Source of the DNA: Butyrivibrio sp.
GTDB lineage: Bacteria > Bacillota > Clostridia > Lachnospirales > Lachnospiraceae
Length of the DNA: 64,000 nucleotides
Assembly (NCBI GenBank): GCA_022486625.1
Contig: JAKVKH010000007.1
Span: forward strand, 1 to 64,000
Reading direction: 5' to 3'
Shown: positions 15,808 through 24,054 of the stretch, piece after piece
Layout of the letters: every line of letters starts with the position of its first letter
Numbering within the stretch: position 1 is the first letter of the stretch
Made by a program: the position numbers and the translations under genes
The notes under the pieces: generated by a model
What the model was told of the DNA's origin: nothing
Seen by the model: the letters and a program-made list of their open reading frames with translations, nothing else
Database searches by the model: none

Positions 15808-17352
15808 ATGTTACAGATCAGTAAGCTCACACTTACACATAAAAGAGACCTGAGGACAATTCTTTCTGATTTTAACATGGTTTTAAATTATGGCGATAAG
15901 GCGGTGATGATCGGAGAAGAGGGGAACGGAAAGTCGACTTTGCTGAAATGGATCTACAATGCTGAAATGACAGAGGAGTACATAGAAGCAGAAGGAGAGC
16001 GATATTCCGGAAAAGAAAGACTGGCCTATCTTCCGCAGGAACTGGAGCAGGAAAACAGAAGTAAAACGCTTTATGAGTTTTTCTCTTCTAAAGCCGGATT
16101 CTTTGATCTCTCACCTAAAGAACTGGCTGCTCTGAGCAGAAAGTTCCAATTGGATGAGGGCTTTTTCTATAGTGAGCAGAAGATGGAGAGTCTGTCAGGA
16201 GGTGAGCGTATAAAGGCACAGCTGATGGCAGCATTCATGGAACAACCTACAGTTCTGCTCCTTGATGAACCCTCAAACGACATTGATATCGACACGCTTG
16301 AACTTTTGGAAAAAATGATAAATGACTTCCCTTATATTGTTCTGTTTATTTCACATGATGAGGTGCTGATTGAAAATACTGCAAATATGATTATTCATAT
16401 TGAACAGGTTCAAAGGAAGACCAGGAGCCGCTATACGATAGCACATTGCAGCTATGCCGAATATGTAAAGAACAGACAGGATCTTTTTGCGCATCAGGAA
16501 CAACTGGCACAAAATGATAGACGGGAAAAGGCGATCAGGGATGAAAAGTACAGAAAGGTATACGAAAGTGTTGCAAAGGCTTTGTCCTCCTGCTCTAAGC
16601 AGGCACCATCTGTGGCCAAAAATCTCAAAGACAAGATGCACACTGTGAAGGCCATGGAAAAGCGATTTGAACGTGAAAATGCAGAAATGACAGAAATGCC
16701 GGAGCAGGAAGAAGCTATATTTTTTAAACTCGGCAATAAAGAGTCAGAAATTCCGAATGGAAAAACAGTTTTGGAATATTCGCTTGATGAACTCAGAACA
16801 CCGGATAATGAAAAAATTCTTGCCAGGGATATATTCTTAAGGATAAGAGGTGCCGAAAAGGTTTGTATTATCGGCAGAAATGGTTGCGGAAAAACCACTT
16901 TGCTTAAGAAAATAGCTGAAAGTATGCTTCAGAGAGATGATATAAGGGTAGAATATATGCCTCAGACATATGAGAATCTGTTGGATATCAATGCTACGCC
17001 AATCGATTTCCTGGATACGACAGGTGAGAAAGCAGACAGAACACGAATTCGCACATATCTGGGATCACTGAAGTACACAGCTGATGAAATGGAACATCCG
17101 ATCGGGGAACTTTCAGGAGGACAAAAGGCCAAAGTTTTACTGCTGAAAATGAGTTTATCCAAAGCTAATGTGCTGATTCTGGATGAGCCTACAAGAAATT
17201 TTTCTCCTCTCTCAGGACCGGTTATCAGGAAAATGATTGCCGCTTTTCCGGGGGCGGTTATCAGTATTTCGCATGACAGAAAGTATATTGACGAAGTAAG
17301 TACAGTAGTGTATGAGCTTGACGAAAGAGGTTTAACGCTGATAGCGGAGTGA
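15808..17352 (+). CDS. ABC-F ATPase, probable ribosomal-protection type
   Basis: 514 residues from an ATG with AAAGGAG eight bases upstream. Two ATP-binding cassettes without membrane segments: Walker A GEEGNGKST near 36-44 and GRNGCGKTT near 355, signatures LSGGERIK and LSGGQKAK, and Walker B LLLDEPSNDIDI and LILDEPTRNFSPLS. A charged helical linker of about 80 residues joins them, as in ABC-F proteins that reach the ribosome exit site. The EPTRNFSPLS sequence is one I associate with the gut-Firmicute resistance-like ABC-F branch. It probably displaces drugs such as lincosamides, streptogramins or pleuromutilins, but which of these is not readable. The attenuator-like leader supports this role. 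Confidence 0.92.
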   Translation: MLQISKLTLTHKRDLRTILSDFNMVLNYGDKAVMIGEEGNGKSTLLKWIYNAEMTEEYIEAEGERYSGKERLAYLPQELEQENRSKTLYEFFSSKAGFFDLSPKELAALSRKFQLDEGFFYSEQKMESLSGGERIKAQLMAAFMEQPTVLLLDEPSNDIDIDTLELLEKMINDFPYIVLFISHDEVLIENTANMIIHIEQVQRKTRSRYTIAHCSYAEYVKNRQDLFAHQEQLAQNDRREKAIRDEKYRKVYESVAKALSSCSKQAPSVAKNLKDKMHTVKAMEKRFERENAEMTEMPEQEEAIFFKLGNKESEIPNGKTVLEYSLDELRTPDNEKILARDIFLRIRGAEKVCIIGRNGCGKTTLLKKIAESMLQRDDIRVEYMPQTYENLLDINATPIDFLDTTGEKADRTRIRTYLGSLKYTADEMEHPIGELSGGQKAKVLLLKMSLSKANVLILDEPTRNFSPLSGPVIRKMIAAFPGAVISISHDRKYIDEVSTVVYELDERGLTLIAE

Positions 17353-17430
17353 ACTGCCGGGTGATATAATAGTATAAGAATTGATATCAAAAACCTATGA
17401 GTCAGATCCTTTTGAGAGAGGAAAAGAAGG

Positions 17431-19146
17431 TTGCGGATTTCAAAGAAAAAAATAATCAGCATAATGCTGCTGTCATTGCTTACAATCGTTATTGCATACA
17501 TGCTTCCGATTGCTTTCTATGCCACGGTTTCAGGTCTTAATGCGTATTCTCCTGACATGCTGGACTCTTTCATCACAGTGGAAATACAGCACCCTGACGG
17601 TACAACAGACAGCTATCAGTCGAATTCATTTCCGGTCGTGAACCGCGGTGATGTTCTTACGGCCCGCATACCTCTTCCTGACCAGATGGACATAAAAGAC
17701 CCGGTGTTCTGCTTTCATGTTTATCAGAGTGTTCTGACACTTTACTGTGGCGACAGGGTCATCTACAGCTATGGCAGGCAAATCGCCGATGCCGGGCACA
17801 TGATCGGAGGAATCTATACATCAGCCGTGCTGCCTCCTGATGCGGCCGGACAGGTGCTGACGCTTTGCTGTGAAGTCCAGGAGCAGCATGCATTCAGCAG
17901 TCTGTATAATTTTACACTTCTGCCTGCCACCGAGAGCGCGCATGCATGCCTTCTCGGTCACATGTCTGATTTCATATTTTTCTTATCCATGTCATTCTTT
18001 TCCACGCTGGCGATGATTCTGATGTCCATTTTTCTGGTGATATCCCGTGACTGGAAAAAGTACCGGCAAAGCTTTCTGCTCGCAGTACTGTGTAATTCCA
18101 TCTGCGGATACCTGATGGCTTACTATGCCCTGTACAATATAATATGTCCAAATGTACAGGTCGGCGCCAACCTGGAATATATCATGGCCTTCCTGCTTCC
18201 GGTACCGTTTACCGCCTATTACTGTGCGACTGCCTCAAAGCCGGTTACCAGACGGATCATGAATCTTCAGACGATTTTGTTCTCCTGCTTTTTCCTGATA
18301 TGTACGATATTGAACTATTTCACATCCGACTGGCATTACTGCGTTTTTATTAATGCCAACATCGTACTGATACTGATTAGCTGCACTGTGACAGCATTTC
18401 TCTATCTGTATTATGAAAAAGTGAATCTGCCCTCACTCCGTGACAACCTGAACCGTTACACGCAGATTATCTTTCTGTTCGTTGTGATCACAACATTCCT
18501 GTCTTTTGTGTTGAACAGATATCTGAATACCATGAAGTCCTTTTTGGCTTCTTATATTATTCCGATAAGCTACATCTATCTGATGTTTATGCTGATCCTG
18601 AGCTTTCTGATTGATCTCTATGATTCCTACCGGAAGCAGCTGGAAGCACGGCGCCTTGAATGCCTGGCCTACACGGACTGTCTGACCGGTCTTGCCAATC
18701 GTTCTGTTTTTGAAAGAGAGATGAATGACCTGAAAGGGCATCCGGCTGAGCCGTTTTCACTCATATACTTTGATCTGAATCATCTGAAACTCGCAAATGA
18801 CAGGTACGGTCACGATATGGGTGATCATTATCTGAAAAAAGCAGCAGAGTTTATTGATTCCTCCTGCCCGGAGGCTTCTGCCGTCTGCAGGATCGGCGGG
18901 GATGAATTTGTCGCCATATTTCGTAAGAATAACGTCTCCAAAGCTGAAATTGCCATACATGAGCTGGAATGTCTGACCGCAGATGTCAATGGTTCCGGCG
19001 TATTTCCCTTCCGTTTCTCGATATCCTGCGGAATGGCGCAGAGTACGGCAAAGTATCCGCTTACACCCGATGAGGCATTGAAAAAAGCTGACAGCGAAAT
19101 GTATCTCAGTAAAAAACGAACCTACCTTTCAGCACAGCATGATTGA
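17431..19146 (+). CDS. Membrane diguanylate cyclase (GGDEF)
   Basis: 571 residues from a TTG start with an AGGAAAAGAAGG tract ahead. After an N-terminal helix comes an extracytoplasmic beta-rich region of about 150 residues, then seven hydrophobic segments from about 180 to 400, the layout of 7TM sensor proteins. The GGDEF domain fills the C-terminus: YTDCLTGLANRSVFEREM, FDLNHLKLANDRYGHDMGD, and IGGDEF at about 488-493. The catalytic GGDEF is intact, so it should make cyclic di-GMP. No EAL domain and no clear RxxD inhibitory site are seen. The ligand of the outer domain is unknown. Confidence 0.93.
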   Translation: MRISKKKIISIMLLSLLTIVIAYMLPIAFYATVSGLNAYSPDMLDSFITVEIQHPDGTTDSYQSNSFPVVNRGDVLTARIPLPDQMDIKDPVFCFHVYQSVLTLYCGDRVIYSYGRQIADAGHMIGGIYTSAVLPPDAAGQVLTLCCEVQEQHAFSSLYNFTLLPATESAHACLLGHMSDFIFFLSMSFFSTLAMILMSIFLVISRDWKKYRQSFLLAVLCNSICGYLMAYYALYNIICPNVQVGANLEYIMAFLLPVPFTAYYCATASKPVTRRIMNLQTILFSCFFLICTILNYFTSDWHYCVFINANIVLILISCTVTAFLYLYYEKVNLPSLRDNLNRYTQIIFLFVVITTFLSFVLNRYLNTMKSFLASYIIPISYIYLMFMLILSFLIDLYDSYRKQLEARRLECLAYTDCLTGLANRSVFEREMNDLKGHPAEPFSLIYFDLNHLKLANDRYGHDMGDHYLKKAAEFIDSSCPEASAVCRIGGDEFVAIFRKNNVSKAEIAIHELECLTADVNGSGVFPFRFSISCGMAQSTAKYPLTPDEALKKADSEMYLSKKRTYLSAQHD

Positions 19147-19195
19147 AGACCTGGCAATTACCGGAAAATCCAGCGTTTCTTTTGGGAGGAAAATT

Positions 19196-19348
19196 ATGTT
19201 ATGGGTTTCTTTTGTTGATTACAATGAAGAATGTGATTATCAGCAGAAAAAGGAAAGACTCATTCAGAGATTGGCAAAGTTAAAAGAACTGATTGCGGAA
19301 AATGAGAAATATTTTGGTGAGAATAGGTGCTTTTTTAAACCGTTCTGA
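19196..19348 (+). CDS. Small coiled-coil hypothetical protein
   Basis: 50 residues from an ATG with a good GGGAGG site eight bases upstream. The middle is a charged helix (QQKKERLIQRLAKLKELIAE) likely to form a coiled coil. It may be a genuine small protein or the intact start of a decayed gene, since the following 100 bases hold no continuation. I do not recognise it. Confidence 0.45.
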   Translation: MLWVSFVDYNEECDYQQKKERLIQRLAKLKELIAENEKYFGENRCFFKPF

Positions 19349-19465
19349 ACGGGATTGTGACTACACTTCGCGGACAAAAGCTGGTTTATCTGTTAATGAT
19401 TTGATGGTATACTATAAGAGATTTAGGACAATATTAACCGAAATATCTTATAGAGGGAGAAAAGA

Positions 19466-20725
19466 ATGGATGTAATAATTAAAAGAGAATCCTACCTGAA
19501 TCAGATAATTCAGCGAAAACATAATGGATTAATTAAAATAATAACAGGGATCAGACGTTGTGGTAAATCTTATCTTTTACGTACCTTATATAAGGCGTAT
19601 CTATTGGAATCAGGCGTAAAAGAAGATCATATTATCGAGATGGCTTTCGATTTATATGAGAATATTGAGTATAGAAATCCAAAGATTTTTTATCCATGGA
19701 TGATAGAACAATTAAAAGATGAAGATAAATATTATATCCTGTTAGATGAAGTACAACTCCTGGGAGAGTTTGTCAGTGTATTAAACGGGCTTGCTGATAA
19801 AAAGAAATGCGATGTATATGTGACTGGAAGTAACGCAAAATTTTTATCCAGAGATATTGTGACTGAATTTGGAGGAAGAGGAGATGAAATCCATATGTAT
19901 CCTTTAAGCTTCTCTGAGTTCATGTCAGTATATGAGGGAAATAAGTATGACGGATGGAATGAATATATTACCTATGGCGGGATTCCATTGGTCGTCCTGG
20001 CAGATACTGCGGAGCAGAAGGTTTCGCTGCTGGAAAATCTGTTTAAGGAAACGTATATCAGCGATATTGTTCGAAGATATAGTATCAGAAATGCTGGAGA
20101 GATGGATGCTCTTTTAAACATTTTATCTTCTGCGATCGGCTCATTAACAAATCCGAATAAACTGCAGAAAACATTTAAAAGTGTTAATAATTCAAAGATT
20201 ACAGCAACAACGATTAAAAAGTATCTGGAATACCTGGAAGACTCCTTCCTCATTGAAGAGGCAAACCGATATGATATAAAAGGAAAATCCTATATTGGTA
20301 CACCAATGAAGTACTATTTTATGGATCTGGGGCTTAGAAATGCCAGATTAAAATTCAGACAGATGGAAATCACTCATTCGATGGAAAATGTGATTTATAA
20401 TGAACTGAGAATGAGAGGATATCGTATTGACGTGGGAAATCTTTTGACTGTAGAAACAGGTAAAGGCGGAAAGGCGGTAAAGAAACAGCTCGAAGTAGAT
20501 TTTATCTGTACAAGAGGATCAAAAAAGTTTTATATTCAGTCTGCTTATCTTTTAGAGACAGAAGAAAAAACGAAACAGGAAATCAGACCATTCCTGAAAA
20601 TTCATGATTCCTTTAAAAAGATTGTTATTACATCCAATACACCAAAGCCGTTTTATAATGAAGACGGCATTCTGATCATGAATGTATACGACTTTTTGCT
20701 GAATCCGGAATCATTGGAATTTTAG
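19466..20725 (+). CDS. AAA-type ATPase with DUF4143 domain
   Basis: 419 residues. The ATPase part shows Walker A GIRRCGKSYLL near residue 27-37 and Walker B YYILLDEVQL near 91. The sensor-like VTGSNAKFLSRDI follows. The DUF4143 C-terminal domain (about 200-370) contains YFMDLGLRNARL and ENVIYNELRMRGYRI, and ends with a nuclease-like strand EVDFICTRGSKKFYIQ. Such proteins are common and often mobile in gut bacteria. Their cellular role is not known. An AGGGAGAAAAG ribosome binding site precedes the ATG. A decayed copy of its last 20 codons lies 800 bases downstream. Confidence 0.92.
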   Translation: MDVIIKRESYLNQIIQRKHNGLIKIITGIRRCGKSYLLRTLYKAYLLESGVKEDHIIEMAFDLYENIEYRNPKIFYPWMIEQLKDEDKYYILLDEVQLLGEFVSVLNGLADKKKCDVYVTGSNAKFLSRDIVTEFGGRGDEIHMYPLSFSEFMSVYEGNKYDGWNEYITYGGIPLVVLADTAEQKVSLLENLFKETYISDIVRRYSIRNAGEMDALLNILSSAIGSLTNPNKLQKTFKSVNNSKITATTIKKYLEYLEDSFLIEEANRYDIKGKSYIGTPMKYYFMDLGLRNARLKFRQMEITHSMENVIYNELRMRGYRIDVGNLLTVETGKGGKAVKKQLEVDFICTRGSKKFYIQSAYLLETEEKTKQEIRPFLKIHDSFKKIVITSNTPKPFYNEDGILIMNVYDFLLNPESLEF

Positions 20726-20738
20726 AATAAAAAGCTGT

Positions 20739-20776
20739 AAAAGATATTTTGGCAAAATATGACTGAAATATCTTTT
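20739..20776 (+). terminator. Weak hairpin after the DUF4143 gene
   Basis: The arms AAAAGATATTT and AAATATCTTTT lie 14 bases after the stop. The T-run is short. Confidence 0.5.
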
Positions 20777-20780
20777 AAAA

Positions 20781-20840
20781 CACAGCGCTCACAAATGCCC
20801 TGCGGGAACTGGGGACTGCAGTATATCTCCTGACCTGAAG
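20781..20840 (+). pseudogene. HxlR gene fragment with 116-base internal deletion
   Basis: Bases 20781-20808 match 22349-22376 of the intact HxlR gene. From 20807 onward the match jumps to 22491 and beyond, through the HxlR stop codon and its downstream spacer. The join falls on a shared AA, removing 116 bases. It is a remnant of a duplicated HxlR-flavoprotein unit and has no start. Confidence 0.8.
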
Positions 20841-20893
20841 TCAGAAAACGCGATCAGAGTTGCAGCAGGCATAAACTATGAAAAATAATAGCG

Positions 20894-20911
20894 ACTAATA
20901 AATTTGCTAAT
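20894..20911 (+). promoter_or_regulatory. HxlR-type operator, copy 1
   Basis: ACTAATAAATTTGCTAAT, an imperfect palindrome, is also found at 22578 and, with changes, at 23144. It lies about 80 bases before the first flavin-binding gene. Confidence 0.55.
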
Positions 20912-20991
20912 ATATTTTTTCTCATGAGTTGCTCAAATATAATGGAGCCACAGCAGATAAAAAAGCTGGCAGAAGAAAAGGAGCAAAAATC

Positions 20992-21387
20992 ATGATGAAT
21001 GAAAATGTAAAGAAATTACTGAAAGAGAGCATGTGGGACCTGGCAACCTGCGCAGATAACGAACCCAATGTAGTCCCGGTTGCATTTAAGGACGTTACAG
21101 AAGACGGAAAACTCGTGATCGGCGATGTCTTCCTGGAAACAACACTGAATAACATCAGGGCCAATAACGGGAAAATTGTGATTTCCATCTATGATGCCAA
21201 AACGCTCGAAGGCTATCAGATCAGGGGAACTGCAGAATATGTAAAGGAAGGCGCGGTCGTTGACAATTTCAAGGCAATTGTTGAAAAAGTATTCAGTGGC
21301 GCTGCGACAGCCAAGGGAGCACTTGTGATTACAGTAGACAAGGTGATCGTTACCACACCGGGAGCGGATAATAAGAAAGTCCTTTGA
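20992..21387 (+). CDS. Pyridoxamine 5'-phosphate oxidase-like flavin-binding protein, copy 1
   Basis: 131 residues from an ATG with AAAAGGAG upstream. It has the split-barrel fold sequence of small FMN-binding proteins: WDLATCADNEPNVVPVAF at the N-terminus, VIGDVFLETTLNNIRANN and VISIYDAKTLEGYQIRGTA in the middle. Such proteins bind flavin and act in redox or detoxification steps. They are too short and divergent to be assigned as PdxH. It is a near-identical copy of the gene at 22678. Only a few residues differ (for example K/R in DAKTL and A/P after EG). It keeps the same operator but only a fragment of the HxlR gene. Confidence 0.9.
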   Translation: MMNENVKKLLKESMWDLATCADNEPNVVPVAFKDVTEDGKLVIGDVFLETTLNNIRANNGKIVISIYDAKTLEGYQIRGTAEYVKEGAVVDNFKAIVEKVFSGAATAKGALVITVDKVIVTTPGADNKKVL

Positions 21388-21523
21388 TGTCAGTCTGTGA
21401 CGGAAGGAATGACCCGTTTGATTCGAACAGTCTGAAAATATATAGAACGGATACTGCCCAGGTAGTGTCCAGACTGAAACAGGTTTTTGGATAAACAATC
21501 TTGTGATATGGCGAATTGCAGTT

Positions 21524-21583
21524 GACTTCTTCAAAAAGATTGTTATTACATTCAATACACCAGAGTCATTGAAAGGTAAATAA
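21524..21583 (+). pseudogene. Remnant of a DUF4143 gene 3' end
   Basis: Twenty codons read DFFKKIVITFNTPESLKGK and stop. They match the SFKKIVITSNTPKPF stretch near the end of the DUF4143 protein ending at 20725, in the same orientation. The remainder of that gene is absent. Confidence 0.65.
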
Positions 21584-21586
21584 GTT

Positions 21587-21630
21587 CAGCGCTACAGCCC
21601 GGTACGATCAGGGGCTGTAGCGCTGTTTTT
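21587..21630 (+). terminator. Strong terminator
   Basis: The arms CAGCGCTACAGCCC and GGGGCTGTAGCGCTG are followed by TTTTT on the plus strand. It ends just beyond the convergent cupin gene. Confidence 0.85.
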
Positions 21631-21634
21631 CTCA

Positions 21635-21991
21635 TTATTTGCACACGGCATCGTTTGCAGTATAACCTTCCAGTGAGCCGGCCTTTACCTGAATGCAGGC
21701 ATAGGTGACAGAACTGTCAGCAGCTGCTGAAAACTGTCTCTCTCCTTCAGGTGCCACCCTGATCCAGTCTCCGGCACTGAGCTCAATCTCCTCACCGTCA
21801 ATGACCGCCTTGCCTTTTCCGGCCAGTATTGCATAGATTTCCTCATTCTTTTTATGAGAATGAACGAAAGGGACACCTGCTCCGGCCGGAAGCGTATTTA
21901 CACTTACCTCTGCACCGGTCAGCTGCAGCCTGTCATGAAGCTCAACTCTTGCTTCGCCTGCGGGTACATTTACTTTACTGTAATTCTTCAT
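21635..21991 (-). CDS. Small cupin-domain protein
   Basis: 118 residues forming a single cupin barrel. Motif 1 is PFVHSHKKNEEIYAILAGKG, with two His and one Glu as metal ligands. Motif 2 is LSAGDWIRVAPEGERQFSA. It probably binds a divalent metal and an organic ligand. Many such proteins are isomerases or dioxygenases, but this one gives no further clue. It is divergent from the HxlR regulator at 22137, so both may share control. An AGGAG site precedes the ATG. Confidence 0.9.
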   Translation of the reverse strand: MKNYSKVNVPAGEARVELHDRLQLTGAEVSVNTLPAGAGVPFVHSHKKNEEIYAILAGKGKAVIDGEEIELSAGDWIRVAPEGERQFSAAADSSVTYACIQVKAGSLEGYTANDAVCK

Positions 21992-22068
21992 TTTCTAATT
22001 CCTCCATTTTCAAATTGATAAATTGCTGTTGTATTGATACGGTAGTTTTATTATACTTAACATATAAA

Positions 22069-22080
22069 TACTTACAAGTA
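22069..22080. promoter_or_regulatory. Palindrome between cupin and HxlR genes
   Basis: TACTTACAAGTA has five-base inverted arms around AC, in the divergent intergenic region. HxlR proteins often bind such sites. Confidence 0.45.
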
Positions 22081-22136
22081 CGCAAATTGTTTTAACATAG
22101 TACATAAAAATATACTATCCGGTGGAGAAGACTTAC

Positions 22137-22517
22137 ATGAAAGAATTAAAAAAGAATACATCATTATCGTTCGAAGAATTCAGTAAACTGGTGAACAGTA
22201 TCATCCTGACGGAAAACGGGAACTGCCCCGTCACTCCGGTCATATCCATGCTGCAGGGAAAATGGAAGATGCAGATCATCTATGAACTCTGTATCAAATC
22301 CCCCATGCGCTTCGGGGAACTTAAAAAGATGCTGGGAAATGTAACAAACACAGCGCTCACAAATGCCCTGCGGGAATTGGAAGAAAACGAACTGATTCAC
22401 AGAGAACAGTTTAACGAGATCCCGCCGCATGTCGAATACTCGCTTACCGACAAGGGAAAAGATCTGCTCCCTGTCTTCCATGCGATTGCGAACTGGGGAC
22501 TGAAATACATCTCCTGA
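22137..22517 (+). CDS. HxlR-family transcriptional regulator
   Basis: 126 residues from the ATG at 22137, with GGTGGAG nine bases before it. The winged helix is clear: VTPVISMLQGKWKMQIIYEL, MRFGELKKMLGNVTNTALT, LRELEENELIHREQFN, and PHVEYSLTDKGKDLLP. One cysteine lies just before the fold (GNCPVTPV), placed as in redox- or aldehyde-sensing HxlR members. It probably controls itself, the divergent cupin gene and the flavin-binding gene that follows. Confidence 0.93.
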   Translation: MKELKKNTSLSFEEFSKLVNSIILTENGNCPVTPVISMLQGKWKMQIIYELCIKSPMRFGELKKMLGNVTNTALTNALRELEENELIHREQFNEIPPHVEYSLTDKGKDLLPVFHAIANWGLKYIS

Positions 22518-22577
22518 CCTGAAGGCAGGAAACGCGATCAGAGCTGCAGCAGGCATAAACTATGAAAAATAATAGCG

Positions 22578-22595
22578 ACTAATAAATTTGCTAAT
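22578..22595 (+). promoter_or_regulatory. HxlR-type operator, copy 2
   Basis: ACTAATAAATTTGCTAAT, identical to the site at 20894, lies 82 bases before the second flavin-binding gene. Confidence 0.55.
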
Positions 22596-22677
22596 ATATT
22601 TTTTCTCATGAGTTGCTCGAATATAATGAAGCCACAGCAGATAAAAAAAGCTGGCAGAAGAAAAGGAGCAAAAAATC

Positions 22678-23073
22678 ATGATGAATGAAAATGTAAAGAA
22701 ATTACTGAAAGAGAGCATGTGGGACCTGGCAACCTGCGCAGATAACGAACCCAACGTAGTCCCGGTTGCATTTAAGGATGTTACAGAAGACGGAAAACTT
22801 GTGATCGGCGATGTCTTCCTGGAAACAACACTGAATAACATCAGAGCCAATAACGGGAAAATTGCGATTTCCATCTATGATGCCAGAACGCTCGAAGGCT
22901 ATCAGATCAGGGGAACGGCAGAATATGTAACGGAAGGCCCGGTCGTTGACAATTTCAAGGCAATTGTCGGAAAAGTATTCAATGGCACTGCGACAGCCAA
23001 GGGAGCACTTGTGATTACAGTAGACAAGGTGATCGTTACCACACCGGGAGCAGATAATAAGAAAGTCCTTTGA
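22678..23073 (+). CDS. Pyridoxamine 5'-phosphate oxidase-like flavin-binding protein, copy 2
   Basis: 131 residues, nearly identical to the gene at 20992 and of the same family. The spacer and ribosome binding site are also nearly identical, apart from changes in A-runs. This copy follows the intact HxlR gene, so it is likely the parental arrangement. The product is a small split-barrel protein expected to bind FMN. It ends with a terminator. Confidence 0.9.
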   Translation: MMNENVKKLLKESMWDLATCADNEPNVVPVAFKDVTEDGKLVIGDVFLETTLNNIRANNGKIAISIYDARTLEGYQIRGTAEYVTEGPVVDNFKAIVGKVFNGTATAKGALVITVDKVIVTTPGADNKKVL

Positions 23074-23100
23074 TCTCAGCCTGTGAACAGAAGGAACATA

Positions 23101-23138
23101 GGGGAACAGCGGCAAAACGCTGTTCCCTGTTTTTTTTG
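23101..23138 (+). terminator. Terminator after flavin-binding gene copy 2
   Basis: The arms GGGAACAGCG and CGCTGTTCCC are followed by TGTTTTTTTT. Confidence 0.9.
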
Positions 23139-23143
23139 AAACC

Positions 23144-23161
23144 ACTAATAAATTTGATAGT
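23144..23161 (+). promoter_or_regulatory. HxlR-type operator, variant 3
   Basis: ACTAATAAATTTGATAGT is symmetric at 14 of 18 positions and shares its first 13 bases with the two other sites. It lies 57 bases before the second HxlR gene. Confidence 0.55.
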
Positions 23162-23217
23162 GACTATGTTTATGAAAGTCAGTAGATTATAATGAAGATA
23201 CAAAGGAAGTGATAGCA

Positions 23218-23592
23218 ATGTACCAGCATAAACTGGATAAAGATATCCGCTGCCCCCTGGAGTATGGGCTGGAAGTATTTGGCGGCAAATGGAAATCAAG
23301 AATTGTATGCGTGCTTTCTCACAAAAAAGTCCTGCGGTACAGCGAGCTGCGCAGTGAAATGGGCAATATTACAGATGCAGTGCTTGTAGCGACATTAAAG
23401 GAACTCATTGGCAGCGGGATTGTGTCCCGTAAATCATACGATGAGATCCCGCCACGGGTGGAGTATGCGCTGACGGAGAGAGGAATGACAGTGGTTCCTA
23501 TCCTGCAGAGTATCTGCCGGTGGGCAGGAATCATGTATAAAGAGGATAAAGAGAATACGATGACGCATTGCCAGAAGTGCGATTACAGATAG
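23218..23592 (+). CDS. HxlR-family transcriptional regulator
   Basis: 124 residues from the ATG at 23218, with AAGGAAG ahead. Winged-helix motifs: CPLEYGLEVFGGKWKSRIVC, LRYSELRSEMGNITDAVLV, PRVEYALTERGMTVVP. The redox-type Cys is in DIRCPLE, before the first helix. A CQKCDYR tail adds a Cys pair. It starts a run with an acetyltransferase and an aldo/keto reductase, so it likely controls an aldehyde or electrophile response. The operator-like palindrome lies in its promoter. Confidence 0.93.
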   Translation: MYQHKLDKDIRCPLEYGLEVFGGKWKSRIVCVLSHKKVLRYSELRSEMGNITDAVLVATLKELIGSGIVSRKSYDEIPPRVEYALTERGMTVVPILQSICRWAGIMYKEDKENTMTHCQKCDYR

Positions 23593-23606
23593 AAAGAGTG
23601 ATTTTG

Positions 23607-24008
23607 ATGAATATAACCTATACAGAAGAAAAGAAATTTACCATGGAACAGGTGGAGAAGCTGTTTCTGTCTGTCGGCTGGATATCAGGACAGTATCCGG
23701 AAAGACTCTACAAAGCACTGCAGAATTCATCCACGGTGATCACAGCCTGGGATGGTGAGAAACTTGTGGGACTGGCCCGCTCATTGGACGATACAGAGAT
23801 GGTTGCCTATGTGCATTACGTCCTGGTTGACCCGGAATATCACAGACAGGGAATCGCAGGGAACATGATAGAAATGGTAAAAGAAAAATACAGGAACTAT
23901 CTGTATATTGAGATTATGCCGGAAGAAAGTAAAAACGCGGCATTCTATATAAAACACGGATTTCAGATGATGGATGACGGAGTCGCCATGCAGATATGCC
24001 ATAGGTAA
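23607..24008 (+). CDS. GNAT-family N-acetyltransferase
   Basis: 133 residues from the ATG at 23607. The acetyl-CoA motif is YVLVDPEYHRQGIAGNMIEM and the late motif is PEESKNAAFYIKHGFQMMDD. It is of the single-domain type that acetylates small molecules or amino acids. It starts 14 bases after the HxlR gene and is followed by an aldo/keto reductase within 46 bases, so the three are one operon. The substrate is unknown. Confidence 0.9.
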   Translation: MNITYTEEKKFTMEQVEKLFLSVGWISGQYPERLYKALQNSSTVITAWDGEKLVGLARSLDDTEMVAYVHYVLVDPEYHRQGIAGNMIEMVKEKYRNYLYIEIMPEESKNAAFYIKHGFQMMDDGVAMQICHR

Positions 24009-24054
24009 AAATGCAGACCGCACCGCTAATGCAATGCAGATGGAGGAATATGCC

